Assembly: GCF_001427795.1 (NCBI RefSeq)
Contig: NZ_LMHJ01000005.1
Coordinates: 105,194-169,193 of the forward strand
Reading direction: 5' to 3'
Source: Nocardioides sp. Root682
GTDB taxonomy: Bacteria; Actinomycetota; Actinomycetes; Propionibacteriales; Nocardioidaceae
Length of the DNA: 64,000 nucleotides
Below are positions 24,801 to 32,165 of the stretch, piece by piece (positions within the stretch are counted from its first letter, which is position 1; the number at the start of each line of letters is the position of its first letter). The notes beneath the pieces are model-generated. The model was not told the DNA's origin. It saw only the letters and a list, made by a program, of their open reading frames with translations, and did not search any database. Position numbers and translations under genes: made by a program.

Positions 24801-25425
24801 CCGCCCCGCACTGACCGGCGTCAACGGCGCCACCTTTGACGTCGCCAATGGGTACGTCGAGCTCGACGGCGTTGACGACGCGCTGGCGGCCACCGGGCCG
24901 ATGGTCGACGAGACCGGCTCCTTCACCGTCGAGGCAGTCTTCCGACTCGACTCCCAACGCTTGAGCCAGAAGCCCAACGGCTACCGGGCCCGCGTCACAG
25001 GTCAGCAGGGGAACGTGGCGCAGGGCAGCTCGTCCTGGGCTCTGTGGTTCGAGAAGCGCGGCGTGGACGCCAATGGCAAGGCGGTCGGTGTGTTCACGTT
25101 CGGCCGCTGGGCACCCTCCGGTTCTTCCGCGCCGCCGAGCGAGGCCAGCAACCCAGACGTCCCCGCGACCTTGGACCAGGCGGTTCGACTTGCTGCGGTC
25201 CACGACGCCCGCAGCGGCGTGATCCGGCTCCACCTCGGCGAAGTGGAGCTCGGTCAGGCCGCCTACACCCAGCCCGCGCAGGGCACGGGTGAGCTCAGTG
25301 CCGGCCGGGGATCGTCCGGCACCGGCTGGACCGACCTGCTGCCGGGGGGCCTGCGAGGTGTCCGCATCTGGGCCGGCGCACTGACCGCTGATCAGATCCG
25401 CTCGGTGAACGGAGTGGAGTGGTGA
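21832..25425 (+). CDS. secreted LamG-domain protein upstream of Rhs
   Basis: 1,197-residue exported protein. A signal peptide covers about residues 1-30 (LSLCLSLALSGGAVVLSGLAGTSAAS). The next 450 residues are beta-rich sequence of the type found upstream of actinobacterial Rhs genes, with an Ala/Arg/Asp-rich DNRLRE-like portion. A fibronectin-like stretch (about 480-720) and two LamG jellyroll domains (about 780-950 and 1000-1195) follow; the latter contain FTFAAWVML, LVDELRVWQ and GGLRGVRIW. It starts at GTG 21832 and overlaps the Rhs gene by seven bases. It probably assists surface display, assembly or binding for the Rhs partner. Confidence 0.85.
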   Translation: MRRSLSLCLSLALSGGAVVLSGLAGTSAASPPPAVQTDPVASVMARAQAVGQRVEVTQLRDEYSQTFANPDGASLSLETSTVPVFGRDLAGEWAPLDLALVTLPDGSLRPRSSAVLLTLPGAGERQLTATFHGRGVSLDLPGTLRTPVVDGPTATYPDVFPDVDLRLTATLEGVQQVYVLKSRKAAALSQLSDLSFPAKARRGRIVPNASGGFAVVDENAETVFSSPQPVMWDSSGDAADKALPRDSRGRRTDGSRFRAPHLGPGRGDRVAAMRTTVSGSRIGVRPLASLLRDPDTVYPVYVDPTLPIDRAERTMLRSDGVEAWQFTGDEGMGRCPTSYSSFCTGPYIKRLYYEFGRSTLNSGDKVVGAEFASVERHSASCSAREVDLKQTGAISSSSTWPGPSVVRHLGTRNVAYGYSTSCPDREVAFRSAALTDAAGDLAAGTISRLTLLLRAQDESDQIAWKRFDQAGVLRVDYVRKPATPTGVGVLSAGSYYCDSSSPFTITAYTQPTFRAIMQTAVDPPTGTAQGELRAKFELDRYDTATSSWLNSIGTTDGYRYKPASGQGFDPDNTTELLRMADLGLTLKERTTYRVRALTQSYYNIAEVGSGTLESTWSGWCYFRIDTDAPLPPQVTSSDGVYPEETGGTIAWTGGPGVPGKFALAPNPTDDDPNIERYASSVTGAGATVTSTTTTSTVTPGTYGPHSLRVTAYDVLDRASLPYTYRFNVAAPPGEFGRWHVTRDDGAQVADSNAEGAQNPLTVGAGATISPAGTGRRGELRDANGLPLDRALSFSGAPGVTRSGSVAVRTEQPFTFAAWVMLADGAADRTVMSQSSVSGMSGASLDYLAASDSWSFGWRYNDGTATRWVRATSPAPAGKNAWTLVAGVYDPAAKTLSLSVNGRTVASAPAVAPAAPTATDGPLEVGSRSGQAPFRGLVDELRVWQRAVPQTELSDVATIDPETGAPTFSLVGSWSTRSMGTSSLPDVSAFARPALTGVNGATFDVANGYVELDGVDDALAATGPMVDETGSFTVEAVFRLDSQRLSQKPNGYRARVTGQQGNVAQGSSSWALWFEKRGVDANGKAVGVFTFGRWAPSGSSAPPSEASNPDVPATLDQAVRLAAVHDARSGVIRLHLGEVELGQAAYTQPAQGTGELSAGRGSSGTGWTDLLPGGLRGVRIWAGALTADQIRSVNGVEW

Positions 25426-28400
25426 AGGTCGCGCACAAGGTATTCACGTTCGGGTTCGTCCTCGTCACCGCCTGCACGGTGGCCGTCAACAGCGCCTCGG
25501 GTGAGGCCATCGCGTTGTCGACGCCGACCGCCGTCGTAGCGCCGGGCGCAGGCAAGCCCGACGATGTCTCCCCGCTGCGCTCCAAGCGCGGACGCGAGAC
25601 GCACCAGAAGGCTCTCGCCAACTGGCGGGCCTCTCAGGACAACGGCCGCAAGGCTCTGCGCGAGCAGGCCGATGCGACCGGGCGCCTCGCGCCGGCGGCC
25701 ACCCTCACCGCGGGCGGCGAGGTCACCCAGGGACAGACCGGCAACGGCGACTACAGTGCGACACCGTTGGCCGCGTCGTCGACCTGGGCTGCCGGCGGAT
25801 CGGCAGGCTCCTACACGTGGACCTTCCCGTTCAGGCTGCCGCCAGCGGCGGCTGGTACGACGCCACGGCTCTCGGTCGTCTACGACTCGGGCAGCACGGA
25901 CGGGCGCACCTTCACCTCCAACAACCAACCCTCGGCCCTGGGCGAGGGCATGTCCCTGAGCTCGTCGTACGTCGAGCGCAGCTATCTGTCGTGCCACGAC
26001 GACGGACACACCTCCAAGTACGACCTGTGCTGGCGCCATGAGCAGCTGCGCCTGGTCCTCAACGGCCACTCGAGCGTGCTCATCCCCACTGGGGCCGACT
26101 CATTCCGGCTCCAGGAGGACGACGGCACGATCGTGACCCGCCTCGACGGCGCCACCAATGGCGACAACGACGGCGAGCGGTGGCGAGTCGAGACCGGCGA
26201 CGGCACGACGTACGACTTCGGCCTCAATCGGCTGCCCGGATGGACGAACGGCTCGCCGGTCACCAACTCGGTCTGGACGGTGCCGGTGTACTCCGACGAC
26301 GCAGGCGACCCTGCACGCGCCGACGTGTGCAAGAAGACCACCTTTGCTGATTCCTGGTGCCAGCAGGCGTGGCGCTGGAATCTGGACCTCGTCTCGGACC
26401 GGCACGGCAACGCCGCGACTTACTGGTACACCCCCGAGGCCAACTACTACGCCCGCTCAGGCAACGAGAACTCGCCGACCCGCTACATCCGGGGCGGCTA
26501 TCTCAGCCGGATCGACTACGGACTGCGCCGCGGCGCCATCTTCCAGACTGACGGCAGTGCGACCTCCGCCCCTCAGGGGATCGACCTGGGGTACGCCGAA
26601 CGCTGTCTTGCCGCCGACTGCTCGTCCTTGACCGATGCCACCAAGGCGCGCTGGCCAGACGTGCCGTTCGATTCGATCTGCGACGTCGACGGTCCATGCA
26701 AGGAGGACCCGGCGCCCGCGTTCTTCAGCCGCAAAAGGCTCACCCGCGTCACCACCAGCCTTGCCACCGCGACCAGCAACCGTCGTGAGGTCGACCGCTG
26801 GACCCTCGACCACACGTGGGTCGACCCCGGCGATGTCGGGGACACTACTGACCAGGTGCTCTGGCTCTCCAAGATCACCCACAGCGGCCTCGCGGCCGCG
26901 ACACCGATCGACGTCCGCCCGATCCTGCTCGTGCCGAGCCTGGACGAGTCGATGCGTAACAGGGTCGACACAGCAACTGACGGGATCGCCCCGCTCATCC
27001 GACCGCGTCTGAGCCAAGTGGTCACCGACACTGGTGCCGTCATCGACATCACCTACTCGGCCCAGGACTGCACCAGCACTGACCTGCCGACGCCGGCGAC
27101 CAACACCCGGCGCTGCTTCCCGGTCTACTGGGCGCCGTACGGCGGCGAACCGACCCGCGACTGGTTCAACAAGTACGTCGTCACCAACGTCCGCGAGGTC
27201 GACACCACGACCGGCGAGGCCAAGAACACCAGCTACGTCTACGGCGACGAGGACGGAGCCAGCGACGACGCGGCCTGGCGCTACGACGAGAACCCGCTCG
27301 TGGCGGATGCCTACCGGACGTGGTCGCAGTGGCGCGGCTACGACCGCGTGACCACCCTCGTCGGCGACGCGGACGCCCCGCTGCGCTCGGCCACCAGAAC
27401 GACCTATTTGCGTGGAATGGACGGCGACCGCAACGGCAGCGGAGGTACCAAGCAGGTCTCGGTCACCGGCGTTCGCTCACCGGCCATCACCGATGCCGAC
27501 CAGTACGCCGGGTTCGAGAGGGAGACGGTCGTCTACGACGGTCGCACCTCGGCGGGCACCTACGGCATCCAGCTGTCCGGATCCATTCACACGCCGTGGT
27601 CGTCGACCGCCCAGACAATGACGTTCCCGGCCGGCGAACTCGACGGCAAGACTGCCTCCAGCGTGACCGTCCGCGGCTTCATGGTTCGCGAGAAGACCAC
27701 CCAGGAATGGCAGCGGATCACCTCGGGCGCCAGCCCGGTCTACCGTTCGACGACGACCGACGTCGCGGACTTCGACCAGTTCGGTCAGCCGCGTCTGGTG
27801 GACAATTACGTCAACCAGCCGGAGACGGCTGCCGCGACCGAGCGCACCTGTGCCAAGACCTGGTACGCCCGCACGGGCGGCGTCCAGTTGAACACCCTGG
27901 TCGCGCGGCGCCAGGTCGTGGCTCGCGCGTGCTCGGCGTACGACGCCGCCGTGCTCCCGGCCAACAACGCGACCCCCGGTGACGTGCTCGAGGACGTGGC
28001 GCACTTCTACGACGGCTCGACGACCTGGGACTCCCAGAGCATCTCGGAAGGCAACGAGACCCGGATTTCCCGGGCAACCGGCTACGCCGCAGGCGTGCCG
28101 TCGTGGCAGGCGGTCAGTTCGACGACCTACGACACGCTCGGACGGGTCCTGGACGTCACGAACGCCAAGCAGGCCGTGAACAAGACCCGCTACACCCCAG
28201 CCGGCGCCGGCGTGCCCCAGTCGACGGTCGTGACCAACGACAAGGGCCACACCCTGACCACCAGCTACGACGCGGCGTGGATGTTGCCGGTGAGCGCAGT
28301 GGACAGCAACGGCAAGATGACCGAGCGCACCTATGACGCCTTGGGCCGCCTGACTGCGGTCTGGACGCCGATCGCCAACCGCTCGCTCGGGTCGACGCCC

Positions 28401-31400
28401 ATCACCAAGTTCGAGTACTCCATGGGCGGTGCGGTCGACGCTGACGGCTTCGTCAAGGGCTCGTGGATCGCGACGTATGCGCCGCAGGGCAACACGCAGA
28501 ACCACATCGCGTCGTACGAGGTCTTCGACGCGCTGCTGCGCCCGCGGCAGACACAGACGCCCTCGCCGAGGGGTGGACGCATCCTCACCGACACCCACTA
28601 CGACCACCGCGGCCTGACCCAGCGCTCGTTCACCGACGTGTGGGACGACAACGCCGAACCCAACGGCATTCGGCAGGTCGTCGACCCGGGTAGCGGGGTC
28701 CAGGTGGACACGACGTACGACGGCGCGAGCCGCCCGACGGCCGAGACGACGTACTTCTCCACGCCAACGGCACGGGTCAGCAAGACGACGCGTACCTACT
28801 ACACGGGTGACTCGGTCGCGATCGAGCCGCCAGCCGGGGGCTCGGCCAGCCGTCAGGTCACCGACGTCCTCGGCCGGGTGGTCGAGCGCCGCACGTACTC
28901 CGGTCCTGACGCCGACGTGGCGACGTACACCCGGACGAAGTTCGAGTTCGATCCGCGTCGCCGCTTGAGCAAGCTCACCGGTCCCGACGACACGGTGTGG
29001 ACGTATGGCTACGACCTGCACGGACGGACAGTGTCCTCGACCGACCCCGACAAAGGCACCACCACGACGGTCTTCGACACGGTCGACCGCGTGGAGTCGA
29101 CCAAGGATGCGGTGGGGCGGGTGCTCAGCTATGAGTACGACTCGCTGAACCGCAAGACGGCGACCTATGCCGGCGTCGTGGCTCCGGCGAACCTGGTCGC
29201 GTCGTGGCACTTCGACGATCTCGCCGACGGCCAGCTCGACTGGTCCACCCGGCGCGAGGCGGGCAAGGACTACACGCGCTCGATCCTGGCCTACGACAAC
29301 ATGTACCGGCCGACGCGGACCCGGATCACGCTCCCGGCCGACGACCCGCTGGTCGTCGAGCCGCCGGCGACTCCAACGGGCAACCGGGTTCCAGCGACGC
29401 TCGAGGTCACCAGCGTCTTCAACCGCGACGGCACGATCCAGTCAAGCACCGAGCCGGCCGTCGCCGGGCTCCCAGCCGAGACGATCAGTCGCACCTACAC
29501 CGCCTCCGGGCAGCCGATGAAGCTGTCCGGAGCAAGCGGCGTCGTTCTGGACACGCAGTACTCCGAGTTCGGCGACAACCTGCAGACGACGCTCGGACTC
29601 TCGGACTCGAACGTCAACCGGGTCTGGCTCAACACCGAGTACGACGGCCTGCGCCGCGTGAAGCGGTTCGACACCGCGGAGTACGGCGGCACGAACCACC
29701 TGCTCGACCTCAACTACACCTACGACGACGTCGGCAAGGTCACCGCGATCTCTGACACCTCGGTCGCCAACGCCGATCACCAGTGCTTCGCCTACGACGG
29801 CTACCAGCGGCTCGCGAGCGCATGGACTCCGAAGACCGCGAACTGCACGACGGCCTACCGGACGACAGCCAACCTGGACACCGGTGCCGAGCACTACTGG
29901 CAGGACTACACCTACAAGCCGTCAGGGCTGCGCAACACGGTCACCTTCAGGCCGCTCACCAGCACCGCAGCGGCGAAGGTCGCCACCTACACCTACGGCG
30001 GCACCTGCCTCTCGGCGACGATGGGCCCGCACGTCCTCACCAAGACCGAGGCCAAGACGGGGACGACGGTCAACGACACCGACACCTTCTGCGCCAACAA
30101 AGCCGGCGAGACCGTCAGCTCGGAGTCCCCGGGCGGCGTCGCCCAGACGATGACGTGGGACAGCGAGGGCCGCCTCGACAACCTCAGCCAGTCTGGAACG
30201 ACGTACACCAACATCTACGACGCCGACGGCAACCTGCTCATCCGACGCCCGGCCAACGGCGCTGCCGGGACCACGACGCTCTACCTCGGCGCGACCGTGG
30301 TCAAGTCGGTGAAGACGGTCACCAGCGGCGTGACGTCGTTCGCCGTGTCGGGTATGCGCACCTACAACCACGGTGGGCAGTCGGTGGGGGTGCGGGTGGG
30401 CAAACCCGGCACCACGAGCAAGCTGACCTTCCTGGCCGGTGACCACCATGGCACGGCGGCGGCGCAGTGGGACGCTGCGGCTCCCGCGACCAGAGCGAAG
30501 AGGTTCAGCGATCCGTTCGGTGTGCCGCGTGGGACCGACCCGGCCTGGCCCGACGACCGACGCTTCCTCGGTCAGCCCCAGGACAAGGCGTCGGGACTGG
30601 CGCACCTCGGTGCCCGGGAGTACAACCCCGAGCTGGGTCGCTTCCTCTCGGTCGACCCGCTGCTCGCGCAGCAGGACGGCCAGTCACTCAACGGCTACAC
30701 CTACGGTGCCAACAACCCCGTCAACGTGGCCGATCCTGCGGGTGCCTGGGGTATCGACGACTGGCTCGAAGACATCATCAGCGCGATCAACGCCGCGATG
30801 AACTCCGCCACCTCGACCTCGGGTGCGGGCTCAGTGAATCCGAGCGACCGGTCCACACGCCACAACATGGCCAACAACACGGGGGCCGACATCGTCCGGC
30901 TGATGGTCGGGCCGGCTGGCGTGGACGCTCCTGGCATCGTGCGGACCGACGTGCCGGTGCCGTTGGGGAGCAAGAAGGGCACCGGGTTCGACGGCTTCGC
31001 GGACATCGTCTACACCGACATGAACGGTGAGTTGTGGGTCTGGGAGACCAAGTCGGCCTCGCAGTGGCAGCTCGCCCAGGAGGAGGCGGAGTGGTACGTG
31101 TTCGCGTACAAGAAGGCGGGTGTCACTGCGCACCTCGGCTGGTCGATCGGTGGGCCCTACCTGACTGGCTACGACAGTGATGTCGTGTACAGCATCCCGT
31201 CGAGCCCGGTCCCGGGAGCTCGTAGCGGTGCGCTGATCTATTCGGACGGTCCGCAGAACGAGGAGCGGCGGATCGGCGGCAAGCGTGTCCCCAAGCTCCA
31301 GATTGCCGAGATCGAGACACCGCCCGTACCCGTGCCCGAACCTGTCCCGGTGCCGGAGTACGAGCCCGATGACGGCGGGGGCGGCCTCGGAGGCGTGCTC

Positions 31401-31535
31401 GATTTCGTCAAGGGTGCCAAGCGCGGGCTGTCGTGCGTCTCGGCGGCGGTCATGTGGGCCGACGACATCACGGGTGTCGGCACGCTGGACGAGCCGGCGG
31501 CGCTCGCGGCGTCGGCGTACTGTCTGGCGGCGTGA
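25419..31535 (+). CDS. Rhs/YD-repeat polymorphic toxin with PD-(D/E)XK-like C-terminus
   Basis: 2,038-residue secreted Rhs protein. The N-terminal hydrophobic segment ends in VTAC (Cys19), a possible lipobox. A SpvB/TcdB-like N-terminal region is followed by many YD repeats (for example YDALGRLTAVW and YDSLNRKTATY). The Rhs core ends with AHLGAREYNPELGRFLSVDP and NNPVNVADPAG near residue 1775. The tip after the core is unlike the rest: it contains FADIVYTDMNGELWVWETK, with Asp1862, Glu1876 and Lys1878 in D-x13-E-x-K spacing, as in PD-(D/E)XK nucleases, then a Pro-rich linker and a hydrophobic end. The next gene overlaps it and may be the immunity gene. Nuclease activity is inferred from the motif only. 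Confidence 0.88.
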   Translation: MVKVAHKVFTFGFVLVTACTVAVNSASGEAIALSTPTAVVAPGAGKPDDVSPLRSKRGRETHQKALANWRASQDNGRKALREQADATGRLAPAATLTAGGEVTQGQTGNGDYSATPLAASSTWAAGGSAGSYTWTFPFRLPPAAAGTTPRLSVVYDSGSTDGRTFTSNNQPSALGEGMSLSSSYVERSYLSCHDDGHTSKYDLCWRHEQLRLVLNGHSSVLIPTGADSFRLQEDDGTIVTRLDGATNGDNDGERWRVETGDGTTYDFGLNRLPGWTNGSPVTNSVWTVPVYSDDAGDPARADVCKKTTFADSWCQQAWRWNLDLVSDRHGNAATYWYTPEANYYARSGNENSPTRYIRGGYLSRIDYGLRRGAIFQTDGSATSAPQGIDLGYAERCLAADCSSLTDATKARWPDVPFDSICDVDGPCKEDPAPAFFSRKRLTRVTTSLATATSNRREVDRWTLDHTWVDPGDVGDTTDQVLWLSKITHSGLAAATPIDVRPILLVPSLDESMRNRVDTATDGIAPLIRPRLSQVVTDTGAVIDITYSAQDCTSTDLPTPATNTRRCFPVYWAPYGGEPTRDWFNKYVVTNVREVDTTTGEAKNTSYVYGDEDGASDDAAWRYDENPLVADAYRTWSQWRGYDRVTTLVGDADAPLRSATRTTYLRGMDGDRNGSGGTKQVSVTGVRSPAITDADQYAGFERETVVYDGRTSAGTYGIQLSGSIHTPWSSTAQTMTFPAGELDGKTASSVTVRGFMVREKTTQEWQRITSGASPVYRSTTTDVADFDQFGQPRLVDNYVNQPETAAATERTCAKTWYARTGGVQLNTLVARRQVVARACSAYDAAVLPANNATPGDVLEDVAHFYDGSTTWDSQSISEGNETRISRATGYAAGVPSWQAVSSTTYDTLGRVLDVTNAKQAVNKTRYTPAGAGVPQSTVVTNDKGHTLTTSYDAAWMLPVSAVDSNGKMTERTYDALGRLTAVWTPIANRSLGSTPITKFEYSMGGAVDADGFVKGSWIATYAPQGNTQNHIASYEVFDALLRPRQTQTPSPRGGRILTDTHYDHRGLTQRSFTDVWDDNAEPNGIRQVVDPGSGVQVDTTYDGASRPTAETTYFSTPTARVSKTTRTYYTGDSVAIEPPAGGSASRQVTDVLGRVVERRTYSGPDADVATYTRTKFEFDPRRRLSKLTGPDDTVWTYGYDLHGRTVSSTDPDKGTTTTVFDTVDRVESTKDAVGRVLSYEYDSLNRKTATYAGVVAPANLVASWHFDDLADGQLDWSTRREAGKDYTRSILAYDNMYRPTRTRITLPADDPLVVEPPATPTGNRVPATLEVTSVFNRDGTIQSSTEPAVAGLPAETISRTYTASGQPMKLSGASGVVLDTQYSEFGDNLQTTLGLSDSNVNRVWLNTEYDGLRRVKRFDTAEYGGTNHLLDLNYTYDDVGKVTAISDTSVANADHQCFAYDGYQRLASAWTPKTANCTTAYRTTANLDTGAEHYWQDYTYKPSGLRNTVTFRPLTSTAAAKVATYTYGGTCLSATMGPHVLTKTEAKTGTTVNDTDTFCANKAGETVSSESPGGVAQTMTWDSEGRLDNLSQSGTTYTNIYDADGNLLIRRPANGAAGTTTLYLGATVVKSVKTVTSGVTSFAVSGMRTYNHGGQSVGVRVGKPGTTSKLTFLAGDHHGTAAAQWDAAAPATRAKRFSDPFGVPRGTDPAWPDDRRFLGQPQDKASGLAHLGAREYNPELGRFLSVDPLLAQQDGQSLNGYTYGANNPVNVADPAGAWGIDDWLEDIISAINAAMNSATSTSGAGSVNPSDRSTRHNMANNTGADIVRLMVGPAGVDAPGIVRTDVPVPLGSKKGTGFDGFADIVYTDMNGELWVWETKSASQWQLAQEEAEWYVFAYKKAGVTAHLGWSIGGPYLTGYDSDVVYSIPSSPVPGARSGALIYSDGPQNEERRIGGKRVPKLQIAEIETPPVPVPEPVPVPEYEPDDGGGGLGGVLDFVKGAKRGLSCVSAAVMWADDITGVGTLDEPAALAASAYCLAA

Positions 31536-32140
31536 GCCAAGGGATGCCGACGTTGGAGAGCTTCGTGCGCGCGGTCGCCGTACCGCCGTTCAAGGAGCGT
31601 GGGTGGGTCCGCGACAAGCTGCGGTTCCGCCGTCCGTTCGGGGACGGCGACGCTGCGGTGGCGGAGTTCCGGGCCTACCCGTCGGGACGGGCGCCGCTGG
31701 AGTTCCACGTGGACCTCGGTGTGGTCGTCGCCCCACACCTGGAGTTCGTCCATCGCGGGCGTCCGGTGCGAGGTACGCCGAGCACGTCACACGGCCTGTG
31801 GCAGGGTCGGCTGACACCGCCAGGTCAAACGCCCGGGGGTGCGTGGGCGCTCGATCCTGAAGACGCGGAGGCGGTTGCGGCGTTCGTGGCCGCTCTCGAA
31901 GCACGGCTCGACGAGCTCGGTGGGATCGCGAACCGGGACGTGCTGCTGCGGCTCGCGCGCGAGCGCGCGGCGTTGGTGGACAAGTCTCGCTCGGGGATCC
32001 TGCTGCCGACGCCCGCAGTCGAGGCGTTGCTCCTGCTCGGGACGGGCGACATGGCAGGGGCCCGCGCGGCGGCCGAGGAGCTGCTAGGAACCGACCCCGA
32101 CAGCCCGGTCGCGGAGTGGGTGCTGGGCAAGGTCCGCTGA
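31532..32140 (+). CDS. probable immunity protein (DUF4304-like)
   Basis: 202-residue cytoplasmic protein without signal peptide. The N-terminal 130 residues (VPPFKERGWVRDKLRFRRP, then LEFHVDLGVVVAP) resemble the DUF4304 fold, which is often seen beside polymorphic toxins. The C-terminal third is helical and TPR-like (GDMAGARAAAEELLGTDPDSP). It starts at GTG 31532 inside the Rhs stop (GTGA); an ATG four codons later is possible. The overlap with the toxin tip makes it the best candidate to neutralise that domain. The DUF4304 call is by eye. Confidence 0.65.
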   Translation: MSQGMPTLESFVRAVAVPPFKERGWVRDKLRFRRPFGDGDAAVAEFRAYPSGRAPLEFHVDLGVVVAPHLEFVHRGRPVRGTPSTSHGLWQGRLTPPGQTPGGAWALDPEDAEAVAAFVAALEARLDELGGIANRDVLLRLARERAALVDKSRSGILLPTPAVEALLLLGTGDMAGARAAAEELLGTDPDSPVAEWVLGKVR

Positions 32141-32165
32141 CGCGCTTCCGCACTGTCCGGCGAAG

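Noticed and set aside
28100..30740. DNA-level repeats in the Rhs gene
   Set aside because: The YD repeats are protein-level and diverged; no direct DNA repeats long enough for recombination were seen.
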